From: Nitrospirales bacterium LBB_01
GTDB taxonomy: Bacteria; Nitrospirota; Thermodesulfovibrionia; Thermodesulfovibrionales; Magnetobacteriaceae
Length of the DNA: 64,000 nt
Direction of reading: 5' to 3'
Assembly: GCA_004376055.2 (NCBI GenBank)
Contig: CP049016.1
Coordinates: 1,736,001 to 1,800,000, forward strand
Part shown: in pieces, positions 45,916 through 54,600 of the stretch
How positions within the stretch are numbered: the stretch's first letter is position 1
Layout: every line of letters starts with the position of its first letter
Position numbers and translations under genes: made by a program
Notes under the pieces: generated by a model
What the model was told of the DNA's origin: nothing
What the model saw: the letters and a program-made list of their open reading frames with translations, nothing else
The model's database searches: none

Positions 45916-47007
45916 TTATGCTAATGGAATAGTGAATTTAAATTCTGCTCCCGACCCTAAAGTACTTGTAACGGAGATGGAACCTCCGTGAGCGTCAACT
46001 ATGTTCTTCACTATAAAAAGTCCAAATCCAGTGCTTTTTTCTCCGCCTGTAGTTTTAGTTCCCAGTCTGTTAAACTCTTTGAATAAATTACTCTGCGCCT
46101 CTTCCGGTATCCCAGGTCCCTCATCTTTTACCCTGACAACAGCATCTTCCCCAGCCTGTGAAAGATACACATAGATATTAGATCCCTTAGGTGAGAACTT
46201 CATAGCGTTACTTATGAGATTGTCCACAACCTGATTTATTCTGTCAGGGTCAAACAGTGCATCGGGAACATCTTCAAAGTGTTCATGTACGGTAATTCCT
46301 TTTTTCTCAGCGTTTATTCTGCTGTTTTTCACCCGCTTTGTGAGTAAACTCTTTAGTGAACCCTGTTTTATAACAAGCGGCAGTTTGCCGCTTTCAATTG
46401 CCGAAACATCCAATAAGTCATTTAGCAAAGTTAATAGTTCAGAACTTGCAGTGTGAATATTTTGCACAATATCTCTGTGGTCTTGGCTTAGTACGCCCAA
46501 ATCCGTATCGTTTAACATTATCTCGCAGAAATTCTTTATTAGTGAGGAGGGATTTCTCAAGTCGTGTGAGGCTATGCCAAGAAATCTGTTTTTTAGAACG
46601 TTTAGCTCAACAAGACATCTTTTTTGTTTGTACAGAGTAATATGCGATTTAACTCTTGCCCTCACTGTTGATGCGCTAAAGGGTTTAGAAATGTAATCAA
46701 CTGCGCCTGCGTTAAAACCCTTCTCCTCATCCCCAGAGTCATTCAGTGCTGTTATAAATATCACCGGAATTTCACTTGTCTGAGTATCTTTCTTTAGCTT
46801 TTTACATACCTCGTAGCCATTCATATCCGGCATCATTATATCCAGAAGAATCAGCTCAGGGGGTTGTGCTGAGGCTGCACGCCGCAAGGCCTCCTGTCCA
46901 TTTTTGGCTACAACTACATTGTAGTCCGCTCTCAAAATATCCACAAGCACGTCTATATTAAGACGCTCATCATCTACTACCAATATTTTTTGCTTACTGT
47001 CAGTCAT
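45916..47007 (-). CDS. receiver-histidine kinase hybrid (response regulator with kinase output)
   Basis: The 363-residue protein has a receiver domain (1-125, LILLDIMMPDMNGYEV, KPFSASTVRARV) and then a HisKA/HATPase kinase (GIASHDLRNPSSLIKNF; DEGPGIP; STGFGLFIVKNIV). Such proteins relay phosphate from an upstream kinase to a downstream regulator. Its receiver is closely similar to that of the broken GGDEF protein at 35934. It follows the CheY-like gene at 47018 by 10 bases. Confidence 0.9.
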   Translation of the reverse strand: MTDSKQKILVVDDERLNIDVLVDILRADYNVVVAKNGQEALRRAASAQPPELILLDIMMPDMNGYEVCKKLKKDTQTSEIPVIFITALNDSGDEEKGFNAGAVDYISKPFSASTVRARVKSHITLYKQKRCLVELNVLKNRFLGIASHDLRNPSSLIKNFCEIMLNDTDLGVLSQDHRDIVQNIHTASSELLTLLNDLLDVSAIESGKLPLVIKQGSLKSLLTKRVKNSRINAEKKGITVHEHFEDVPDALFDPDRINQVVDNLISNAMKFSPKGSNIYVYLSQAGEDAVVRVKDEGPGIPEEAQSNLFKEFNRLGTKTTGGEKSTGFGLFIVKNIVDAHGGSISVTSTLGSGAEFKFTIPLA

Positions 47008-47017
47008 AAGTCACCAG

Positions 47018-47410
47018 CTAAAATTTGATTTCTTTAATTGCAGATATAATCCTCTCTTTAATGTCATAGGTTGAGGCGTCTTTGCGGATGAAGTCCTTTG
47101 CGCCAGCTATAAGGCATTCGTCTATTATTATCCTCATATCTTGTGAGGTTACCATTATTACATTGGCATCAGGAAACTCAGCCATTAATTCCTTCAGCGT
47201 TGATATCCCGTCTTTAACCGGCATATCAATATCAAGAAAGACCATATTAGGCTTCAGGGTTCTGTATAACTCAATAGCCTCAGCGCCGTTATTACCCTCT
47301 CCGACAACCTCAAGTTTTAAAGATTTAATAGTTAACTTTAATAACTGCCTTTGTTTTGGATCATCATCAACTATTAGTACTCGTAATGCCTCATTCTGTG
47401 TCATCGTCAC
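47018..47410 (-). CDS. CheY-like response regulator
   Basis: The 130-residue single receiver has LIVDDDPKQRQLL, the acceptor Asp in MVFLDIDMPVKDG, Ser in VTSQD and Lys in IRKDAS. No output domain. It leads a short operon with the receiver-kinase protein, and before the MITE insertion probably with the CheA-CheY-CheC genes. Confidence 0.9.
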   Translation of the reverse strand: MTMTQNEALRVLIVDDDPKQRQLLKLTIKSLKLEVVGEGNNGAEAIELYRTLKPNMVFLDIDMPVKDGISTLKELMAEFPDANVIMVTSQDMRIIIDECLIAGAKDFIRKDASTYDIKERIISAIKEIKF

Positions 47411-47610
47411 TCCTATTGATTTAAATGTACATATATCATAGTAAACAACATTAGATTATAAAGAATGTAAAAAAAAAAGCAAATAGCTTGCCAAAAAATG
47501 TTAGTATATGCAATGGATTTTCATATAATCATATACTAGTTGACTATGTGTCACGGGCATGGTTGTGTTGAATGTAAGCACATAATAATTATTAACGCAA
47601 GGAGGGAAAG

Positions 47611-48717
47611 ATGTTCTTGTCAACACTACAAAATTTAACTCATGAAAAAAAACAAAAGGTTTTAAAGTATTCACTTATAATAGCGGCTCTTTATACAATA
47701 ATAATAGTGTTTTCTGCCTATACGATGTATCACAATAGAGAACTATCAAATAAAAAGCATGCGCTAAGGATGAATCCCACAGGAATTGAACCAGGCAAAA
47801 CGCCTCCTGAACAGCTGCCAGAAACAGGTAATTATGCTACGGTTAAAATTGGCTCATACGTAGAAAACGTTGACAATCTGTTAATAAAAGACAGCATGTG
47901 GAGCGTTAATTTTTATGTTTGGTTTTCATGGCAAGGCGATGCAAAGCTTGACCCGGGCGGTAAACTTGTAATCGTTGACGGCATTGTAAACAAAAAAGAG
48001 CTTTTGGAGGATTACCACGGCAAAGACGGCGACAATTATCAAAGGTATCGGATTTCAGCAAAAATAATCAAGTTTTTCGATACAGCCCGTGTGCCGATAG
48101 AAGACCACATGCTTAATATCTATGTGGAGGACGGCGCAAAGGATGGCACAAAGCTCCGGTATGTTGCCGATAAAACCTCAAATATCAGCTCAAGGCTGAA
48201 TATACCCGGCTTTAAAATCACAAGTCACAGCAATGTTGTTAAAACACATACATATAAGTCAAGTTACGGCGACCCGAGACTTTCACCTGATAGTAAAAAA
48301 GTGTTTTCCCAGTATATAGCTGCAATCCAGATAAAGCGTGTTGATTTTGGTTTTTATCTCAAGATATTTCTCTCTCTGTTTGCCGCACTGCTTTTGACGC
48401 TTTCCAGTTATTTCATCAAACCCTCCGATGTTGGGCCACGCTTTGCCCTGCCGACAGGCGCATACTTTGGCGCAGTAGCTAACACGTACCTTGCTAATTC
48501 ACTTCTGCCCACATCCGGCTCGTTCGGGCTGGTTGACCATGTGGCAGGAGTCGGTCTCTTTACTATCTTTATCTCCATAGCCACCTCGTTGCTTTCTAAC
48601 TACTATGCCCGCATGGAGGACAAAGAGCTCTCATTGGCTCTGGACAGGACTATGTTTAAGGTAGTGTCTATATGCTGTGTTGCCGCTAACATTATTATTC
48701 CATGGTGTGCAAGGTAG
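47611..48717 (+). CDS. pentameric ligand-gated ion-channel-like membrane protein
   Basis: The 368-residue protein has an N-terminal membrane helix (about 18-38), an extracytoplasmic beta domain (about 75-235) and four closely spaced helices (about 248-269, 277-299, 308-333, 346-366). The beta domain has VNFYVWFSW and FFDTARVPIEDHMLNIYVE, which resemble the strand and Cys-loop-position motif (FDxxRxPFDxQxLxI) of bacterial Cys-loop receptor homologs such as GLIC. RFALPTGAYFGAVANTYLANSLLP would be the pore helix. The Cys-loop cysteines are absent, as in other prokaryotic members. The uncleaved-looking N-terminal helix is unusual. Function and ligand unknown; family call is inference. AAGGAGGG precedes the ATG. 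Confidence 0.6.
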   Translation: MFLSTLQNLTHEKKQKVLKYSLIIAALYTIIIVFSAYTMYHNRELSNKKHALRMNPTGIEPGKTPPEQLPETGNYATVKIGSYVENVDNLLIKDSMWSVNFYVWFSWQGDAKLDPGGKLVIVDGIVNKKELLEDYHGKDGDNYQRYRISAKIIKFFDTARVPIEDHMLNIYVEDGAKDGTKLRYVADKTSNISSRLNIPGFKITSHSNVVKTHTYKSSYGDPRLSPDSKKVFSQYIAAIQIKRVDFGFYLKIFLSLFAALLLTLSSYFIKPSDVGPRFALPTGAYFGAVANTYLANSLLPTSGSFGLVDHVAGVGLFTIFISIATSLLSNYYARMEDKELSLALDRTMFKVVSICCVAANIIIPWCAR

Positions 48718-48788
48718 TATTTTCCTTACTTAAGCATTCAAACACTCTTTAGTGCTATCATATCAAGCAACGATGGAGGTGAAAACCT

Positions 48789-50285
48789 ATGTATAAAAAA
48801 GTTTGCTCTAAAATTGTAATCTTAACAATACTATTGATTTTGACTTTTCCGTCAATTGCCTTTTCCTCACTAATACTTGAAGAGTACGAGGCTGTCTTTG
48901 TAATTGTTCCAAACTCAGGAGGACACTATAAAAACCTGGCAGCAACACTCAACATGACCTTCGTTTCCGATACAAGTTTTTCAAATGGTTTTAAATTTGT
49001 CGGGTCAAATGACATATCTGCCGTAAGAGCAAGGGATGAAAACGGTGAAATTCCATTTGAAGTAAAGAGATTAAATGAAAACAAGATAACTTTCAGCTTT
49101 CCAGTTATTAAAACTGGTAAGAAAAAGATAACGCTGGATTTTACAATTCATGACGCAGTCTCCTCAGGCATGTTTTCCAGCACTATTTATCTGCCGTGGG
49201 TTGGAAAGTGGAAAATTCCGGTAAACACATCGCGATATGTTATAGTGTTCCCTGAAAATTATAATTACAAAAACATAGCGTCTGATTTCCCAACCGGCAC
49301 AGAGACTACAAAACTGGATGAACGTTCGGTAGTTTTTACACCGACTAACCCGTCAGACACTTCTCTTAGTATATCCTTTAGCCCTGTGATAGATTCGGGG
49401 TATTCTAAAATATTTGAGCTTTCCGCAGGAATTTGGATATTTTTAACAGCCTTTTGGATATTTAAGTACAGAAAACTCTCAGGAGCCCGCTTTACAGACA
49501 ACTCTCAACCTGCCCCGTTTGAAGCAGCTTTTATGAAAAAAGGTAGGAATCATGCTGTCACGGTTTGTTTGTTTGATTTAATACAGAGAGGTTATATAGT
49601 TATAGATGGCGCAAAAGATATGACAGCCACTGGAAAAACCGATGGCTTAAGCAGAGCAGAGGACGCCTTGATAGACACTGTGCGTGTAAAGTCATCAATT
49701 GGTGGCATATTGAGCCAGCATGACCAGTTAAAGCGCTTTGAATATGAAACACAACGGTCTCTTGAAATTAAAGGATTGATAAAGGACTCCACAGAGACAA
49801 AACTCTTTTGCAAAAATCTGCGGTTATTTGCCGTCATCTCAATCATTGCTATTGTAGTAGCGAGTTTATATCTGGAGTTTCCTGCCGGCGGAGGTTTTAT
49901 GATGTTTTCACTCTTAGTGCCGGTAATCTCTTTTATAGCGTCACTCATTATGCAAAGGTCTGCTGTAAAAACAAATCGCGGTAAGGCATATTTGGCTCAT
50001 CTGGAGAAAAAAATAGCAGGTTCTAACCATGTTTCAGGTTCTGACGGACATTATGACCCTGAGTTAAGTTATGCGGTTGCAATACTGGGGATGACAATAT
50101 TAGCAGGGACCGTGTTAAGCGGCATATCTGAAGCAATTTTTTATAACAGAGGGGGACATGGAGGCAGCGGCGGATGCAGCGGTTGTACTCCAGGTGATGT
50201 CGGAGCCGGTAGTAGTTGCAGCGGCTGCTCTTCAGGCGACAGCGGTGGCGGAGGGTGCAGCGGCTGTGGCGGTGGAGGCGATTAG
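48789..50285 (+). CDS. DUF2207-like membrane protein with Gly/Cys-rich CSGC-repeat tail
   Basis: The 498-residue protein has a signal peptide (1-27), an exported beta-rich domain (about 28-205), a membrane helix (about 209-227), a cytoplasmic domain with FEAAFMKKGRNHAVTVCLFDLIQRGYIVIDG, two further helices (about 345-385) and a helix near 428-445. Its last 45 residues are nearly all Gly, Ser and Cys, with three CSGC motifs (Cys463/466, 477/480, 490/493). Related membrane proteins with such tails are known beside radical SAM enzymes. Here a radical SAM/SPASM gene starts 9 bases after the stop. I infer that the tail is its substrate. The last codon is Asp. Confidence 0.75.
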   Translation: MYKKVCSKIVILTILLILTFPSIAFSSLILEEYEAVFVIVPNSGGHYKNLAATLNMTFVSDTSFSNGFKFVGSNDISAVRARDENGEIPFEVKRLNENKITFSFPVIKTGKKKITLDFTIHDAVSSGMFSSTIYLPWVGKWKIPVNTSRYVIVFPENYNYKNIASDFPTGTETTKLDERSVVFTPTNPSDTSLSISFSPVIDSGYSKIFELSAGIWIFLTAFWIFKYRKLSGARFTDNSQPAPFEAAFMKKGRNHAVTVCLFDLIQRGYIVIDGAKDMTATGKTDGLSRAEDALIDTVRVKSSIGGILSQHDQLKRFEYETQRSLEIKGLIKDSTETKLFCKNLRLFAVISIIAIVVASLYLEFPAGGGFMMFSLLVPVISFIASLIMQRSAVKTNRGKAYLAHLEKKIAGSNHVSGSDGHYDPELSYAVAILGMTILAGTVLSGISEAIFYNRGGHGGSGGCSGCTPGDVGAGSSCSGCSSGDSGGGGCSGCGGGGD

Positions 50286-50293
50286 ATTGCTCT

Positions 50294-51355
50294 ATGCTTA
50301 AAGTGTGGGGCTTTGACGGGCCTTTTTACTTGCAGTGGCACATCACAGAGGACTGTAACCTTAACTGCATACATTGCTACAGGGAAAAAAGAAACATTGT
50401 TAAGCCTGAGAAATCCGATTTGATACGTGTATTAAAAAATTTCAATAGGTTTTTAAAATCAATCAACAAATGCGGCAGAATTCAGATAAGCGGAGGCGAA
50501 CCTCTCCTTTCGGAGCATTTATTTTCAATCCTTGCCGAAGCTAAAAAGTGTGGCTATCCAGTCAGAGTGCTTTCAAACGGTACTCTGGTGTCAAGAGATT
50601 TGGCAAAACGATTAAATGACTCAGGATGCCGCATTGTGCAGGTGTCTTTTGAAGGTTCTGAGGAAATCCATGACAAAATAAGAGGTGTTGGCTCATTTAG
50701 AAAAGCTCTTGAAGGCGCAAAGATACTCCACGATGAAAATATTGATGTGACTGTCATGATGACAGTATCAGATATTAATTATCAGGCATTAACAGAAACA
50801 ATTAAGCTGACCAGTCCTTATGTGCGGCGTTTTGCCTTTTCACGGCTTGTACCATGGGGATCAGCCAAAACGCTGACTGGTTCCATATTGTCAGCAAAGC
50901 AGGTAAAGGGACTGTTTAAGGAGTTTTATAAATTAGACTTACAGACTTCAGATGTAGATGTAGCAAAAACGTATCGGGATCCACTGTGGCAAGGATATTT
51001 TGGAAATGTAAACCCGTTGCTTTTAGGCGGCTGTTCAATTGGCTACAATGGAATATGCGTTGACACCGATGGTACAGTGTATCCGTGCAGACGACTTCCG
51101 CTCTCACTTGGAAATGTGCACGATATGGATTTAACGCAGATATGGAAATCTGAGATTTTGCAGGAACTCAGAAATCGTGACCAATTAAAAGGTAAATGCG
51201 GCAAATGTAAACTCAGGTGGCAGTGCGGTGGCTGCAGAGCAATAGCCTATGCTAAAACCGGAGATTATATGTCAGAAGACCCACAGTGTTTTATACCAAG
51301 CAGCATTCTATCGCCTAACTTTGTTGGCATCGTCAAAAGCTCCTCAACGTACTAA
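50294..51355 (+). CDS. radical SAM/SPASM enzyme, probable peptide/protein-modifying maturase
   Basis: The 353-residue protein has the cluster motif CNLNCIHC (Cys18, Cys22, Cys25), the SGGEPLLS motif and a C-terminal SPASM domain (GGCSIGYNGICVDTDG, YPCRR, CGKCKLRWQCGGC, Cys near 335) for two extra iron-sulfur clusters. SPASM enzymes usually modify peptides or proteins. The ATG at 50294 is the only start after the upstream gene's stop; an upstream extension in this frame overlaps the glycine tail and is not credible. The last 12 codons (NFVGIVKSSSTY) are provided by repeat B copy B, so the native C-terminus was replaced or extended. Confidence 0.85.
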   Translation: MLKVWGFDGPFYLQWHITEDCNLNCIHCYREKRNIVKPEKSDLIRVLKNFNRFLKSINKCGRIQISGGEPLLSEHLFSILAEAKKCGYPVRVLSNGTLVSRDLAKRLNDSGCRIVQVSFEGSEEIHDKIRGVGSFRKALEGAKILHDENIDVTVMMTVSDINYQALTETIKLTSPYVRRFAFSRLVPWGSAKTLTGSILSAKQVKGLFKEFYKLDLQTSDVDVAKTYRDPLWQGYFGNVNPLLLGGCSIGYNGICVDTDGTVYPCRRLPLSLGNVHDMDLTQIWKSEILQELRNRDQLKGKCGKCKLRWQCGGCRAIAYAKTGDYMSEDPQCFIPSSILSPNFVGIVKSSSTY

Positions 51356-51402
51356 AAGTACGCCTGCGTCGCTTTTTCCTTGCCGCCTCGTTATACTTCT
51401 GA
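51312..51402. repeat. 92-bp repeat B, copy B
   Basis: This block is nearly identical to 26901-26992, including the hairpin CGTACT-AAA-AGTACG and the CTGCGTCGCTTT and CCTTGCCGCC segments. Its left half encodes the C-terminus and stop codon of the radical SAM gene. Its right end is 45 bases before the TMTC-like gene at 51448. It could act as a terminator between the two. Confidence 0.85.
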
Positions 51403-51447
51403 CTGCAGTTTGGTATTAATTAGACTCATTATGGTTTAATAGGAAAA

Positions 51448-53073
51448 ATGAAAGATTTTTTGAAAAAAATAACAAGCGGCAACACCGGAGATATTTTCAC
51501 TGCAGCCGTTTTTATAACTGTTTTAACCGTATTTGTTTTCATAGACGTCAGGGGTTTTGATTTTGTTAACTTAGACGACAACAAATATATGTTTGATAAT
51601 CAGCGGGTGATTCATGGTCTAACACTTGACAATGTTCTGTGGGCGTTTAAAACAACTTATTCATTTTATTGGCAGCCGCTTACGTGGCTTACACATATGC
51701 TGGATATAGAAATGTACGGGCTTAACCCGGGAGGTCATCACATAACAAGTCTCATAATTCATGTTCTTAACTCAATCCTTCTGTTTTACGCATTTTATCT
51801 TATAAATGCAGACATGCTAAGAAGCGGGGCGATTGCAGCCTTGTTTGCGCTCCACCCTATGCACGTGGAATCGGTTGCCTGGATAGCTGAGCGAAAGGAC
51901 GTACTCACGGCATTTTTTTATATCGCATCGGTTGCCCTGTATTTTAGTTATGCTAAAAAACCGTCACTGAGAAAATACATATACGTAACAATAGCCTTCA
52001 TTTTAAGCATAATGTCAAAACCAATGGCCGTGACTCTTCCGGTTTCTCTGCTTTTGCTTGATGTGTGGCCTTGCGGAAGGTTTAAGTTTGAAGGCAGCAT
52101 TGCACAATTTCTGAAATTTAATAAGAATCTGTTTTATGAGAAAATCCCATTTTTTGCTATATCTTTAATTACTGCTTTTGTCACATTTTTTGCTCAAAAG
52201 GAGGTCGGAGCTGTTGCCACACTTGAAAATCTCCCGATGTCTTTAAGAGTAGAAAATGCGCTGGTGTCTTATGTTAAATATGCTTATATGTTGTTCTTTC
52301 CGGTTGATCTGGCGTGCTTGTATCCGCTTCCCCGCACAATCCCCCTGTGGCAGCCGATGTTGGCTTTATTAGCACTTGCTGCGCTATCAGCTATAGCTAT
52401 TTTAACTATTAAGAAGGCTCCATATATTTTTACCGGATGGTTTTGGTTTGTTATCACAATGCTGCCGGTAATCGGGCTTGTACAGGTTGGAAATCAGTCA
52501 ATGGCCGACAGGTTTACGTACATTCCATATATAGGACTGTTTGCAATTTTAGTTACAGCAATACCTGATCCAAAAACCAGTGCTAAGAAAACTCTGACAT
52601 CTGTCTTAGCTTTTATAGTGCTTCTGTTTTGCGTAGTGCTTTCTAAAAAACAGGTTTCGTATTGGCAAAACACTTTTACGCTCTTTAAACATACATTATC
52701 AGTAACAAACAATAATGTTGTGATTTTAAATAATCTCGGTTGCAGCCTTATCTCTGTAGGTAAAGCAGGTGAGGCTGCCGAATATCTCAAACAAGCGGTG
52801 GAAATTAATCCCATATATGTCGAGGCCAATATAAACTATGGCAACGCACTGGTAACTATTGGACAGGCCGAGAAAAGTCTTTTATACTACGATATAGCTC
52901 TCAAACTAAGACCAGACACACCTGAGGCGTATAACGGTCTTGGCACTGCTATGATTGTTAAGGGAGATAAAGAGGAGGCCACCAGATATTTTAAAAAGGC
53001 CATCCAACTTCGCCCCGGTTATGAGGACGCGATATATAACCTGAAGCTTGTTGAAAAAGGTATTAATCGATAA
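51448..53073 (+). CDS. polytopic membrane protein with C-terminal TPR repeats (TMTC/GT-C-like), paralog 2
   Basis: The 541-residue protein has an N-terminal membrane helix, LDDNKYMFDN (GT-C-like acidic motif) in the first loop, about ten membrane helices to residue 415 and three TPR units (about 425-535). FALHPMHVESVAWIAERKDVLT is the conserved family loop. It is a paralog of the protein at 27080 and shares its upstream repeat. Relatives are putative glycosyltransferases; activity unproven. The 3' end overlaps the convergent permease gene by 11 bases. Confidence 0.85.
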   Translation: MKDFLKKITSGNTGDIFTAAVFITVLTVFVFIDVRGFDFVNLDDNKYMFDNQRVIHGLTLDNVLWAFKTTYSFYWQPLTWLTHMLDIEMYGLNPGGHHITSLIIHVLNSILLFYAFYLINADMLRSGAIAALFALHPMHVESVAWIAERKDVLTAFFYIASVALYFSYAKKPSLRKYIYVTIAFILSIMSKPMAVTLPVSLLLLDVWPCGRFKFEGSIAQFLKFNKNLFYEKIPFFAISLITAFVTFFAQKEVGAVATLENLPMSLRVENALVSYVKYAYMLFFPVDLACLYPLPRTIPLWQPMLALLALAALSAIAILTIKKAPYIFTGWFWFVITMLPVIGLVQVGNQSMADRFTYIPYIGLFAILVTAIPDPKTSAKKTLTSVLAFIVLLFCVVLSKKQVSYWQNTFTLFKHTLSVTNNNVVILNNLGCSLISVGKAGEAAEYLKQAVEINPIYVEANINYGNALVTIGQAEKSLLYYDIALKLRPDTPEAYNGLGTAMIVKGDKEEATRYFKKAIQLRPGYEDAIYNLKLVEKGINR

Positions 53074-53866
53074 GTCTTCTTTTTAACCGTTTTATTCCCA
53101 AAAAAACAAAAAGCGATGTGAAAATAATTATATACAGCAAATCATAGGCTATAACGGGTTCAATTCTAAGAAGGCAAAATGCTCTTGATAGTCTTACTGA
53201 ATGGGTAAGCGGTAAAATTTCAACTATAGGCTGCATCCACTGCGGCAGCTGTGAGACAGGAAAAACGGCGCCACAAAAGAAAAACATCGGCGATAAAAGT
53301 CCAGTCATATAGAAATTAAAATATGCGATACTCTTTACAAATGAGGTAACAAATAGAGAAAGAGCAGCAAACATGAAACCCGTCAAAAACCCTACAAAAG
53401 GAGCCATCAACCCTTCAGGAAATTTGATTATCCCTAATGGCATAACAATTACAAGTACGGCAAAAGAGAAAAACAGCCCCTTTGTTGCCGCCCACAACAT
53501 CTCTCCGATGAGAAGGTTTTCCACACTAAGCGGCGCTGCCAGCATCCCCTCATAGACCTTATTGAATTCCATTCTGATAAATGTCCCAAATGAGCATTCA
53601 AAAGCGGCTGTCATCATAGATGTTGTCACAACAAGAGCGGATGCCAAAAATTCCACATACCTTACGCCAGCAATATCCGGCATATACTTGCCAAGTCCAA
53701 ACCCCACGCCGGTTAAAAATATAAGAGGCTCTACAAATGGCGGAAAGCCGTTACTAAAGAGGTTTTTCGTATAAACCCTGACATGCCGACTCCACACGGC
53801 AAACACTCGTGTGCACACACCGGGCATTATGTTGTTGTATGCTGTTGGCATTTTGTTGGCTATCAC
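53063..53866 (-). CDS. ABC-2 type transporter permease (NodJ/DrrB-like)
   Basis: The 267-residue protein has six membrane helices and the ABC-2 permease signature PMFFFCGAVFPVSQLPQWMQPIVEILPLTHSVRLSRA. Members export polysaccharides, lipids or drugs with a separate ATPase. No ATPase gene lies on either side: the upstream neighbour is a PIN toxin gene whose start region overlaps by 4 bases. Either the partner is encoded elsewhere or it was lost when the toxin module inserted. Confidence 0.88.
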   Translation of the reverse strand: MIANKMPTAYNNIMPGVCTRVFAVWSRHVRVYTKNLFSNGFPPFVEPLIFLTGVGFGLGKYMPDIAGVRYVEFLASALVVTTSMMTAAFECSFGTFIRMEFNKVYEGMLAAPLSVENLLIGEMLWAATKGLFFSFAVLVIVMPLGIIKFPEGLMAPFVGFLTGFMFAALSLFVTSFVKSIAYFNFYMTGLLSPMFFFCGAVFPVSQLPQWMQPIVEILPLTHSVRLSRAFCLLRIEPVIAYDLLYIIIFTSLFVFLGIKRLKRRLID

Positions 53867-54255
53867 TGATTCATTTTTGTTATGCAGTTTTTAAGGTCAT
53901 TATCAAAGGAAAAAAGAGGCATTTTGTAACATTCTGATTTAGTGCATAAAATACAATCTACAATATCAAGATTTGATGCTGAATACATACGAAGAGATTC
54001 AATCAGTTCATCCTTGTCAACATTTTTAACCCCTTTATAGCTAAGAAAACCCTGAAGCACATATGATGTCTCTGAACGAGGCACTTTATAAAACTTTACG
54101 AGCACATAAACACACTCTACCAAAACACTCTCTAAGACAACAATATTTTCTTTTCCTGTTCTTACTTTTTCAAATAGTTTCTCAGCTTCAACATACAAGT
54201 TTGAAACGTCTTTTAAAATATATCTGACAATTGTGTTAGTATCGGGTAATATCAT
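53863..54255 (-). CDS. PIN-domain toxin (VapC-like)
   Basis: The 130-residue protein has the PIN acidic set: D5 in LPDTNTIVRY, E42/E47, D97/D100 in NLDIVDCIL and D118 in FSFDNDL. It overlaps its antitoxin gene by 4 bases (ATGA), the usual vapBC junction. It probably cleaves RNA. It overlaps the permease start by 4 bases, which links the permease to this operon by chance or by insertion. Confidence 0.87.
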   Translation of the reverse strand: MILPDTNTIVRYILKDVSNLYVEAEKLFEKVRTGKENIVVLESVLVECVYVLVKFYKVPRSETSYVLQGFLSYKGVKNVDKDELIESLRMYSASNLDIVDCILCTKSECYKMPLFSFDNDLKNCITKMNQ

Positions 54256-54485
54256 TTTTTGAATTTGTCATTTACTGCTGTATTCCATGCAATATCTCTA
54301 ATTTCACTGAACGTATTGTGTCCTTCAGCATATTTGCTTAGTGAGCCTCCAACGCTTCTAACAGGTTTTAGTACAACATTATTGTCTTTCACCTCAAACT
54401 CAACGATGTTTGAATCCAGTATATCCCTGATTCTTTTTGGTATTGTGATTTGCCCCTTAGATGTTATTTTAACTGCCGTTAACAC
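54252..54485 (-). CDS. AbrB/MazE-type antitoxin (VapB-like)
   Basis: The 77-residue protein has an N-terminal swapped-hairpin AbrB DNA-binding motif, AVKITSKGQITIPKRIRDIL, and a flexible C-terminus that would bind the toxin. It starts with GTG at 54485 behind GGAGG. It should repress its own promoter, which lies just downstream of a MITE end (54601). Confidence 0.88.
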   Translation of the reverse strand: MLTAVKITSKGQITIPKRIRDILDSNIVEFEVKDNNVVLKPVRSVGGSLSKYAEGHNTFSEIRDIAWNTAVNDKFKK

Positions 54486-54600
54486 CTTAGCCTCCTTACT
54501 TATTTAGATTCCCTTACATTGATTAATTGTAATGCTTGTATAACAAAAAAAGCAAGAAGAGATTTTGGTTTTCTTTAAAAATAATACAGAGGATTACGTA

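Noticed and set aside
50216-50293. Upstream extension of the radical SAM gene into the glycine-rich tail frame
   Set aside because: It has no conserved residues, only Arg/Trp-rich codons from the shifted Gly tail, and the family starts at the ATG at 50294.
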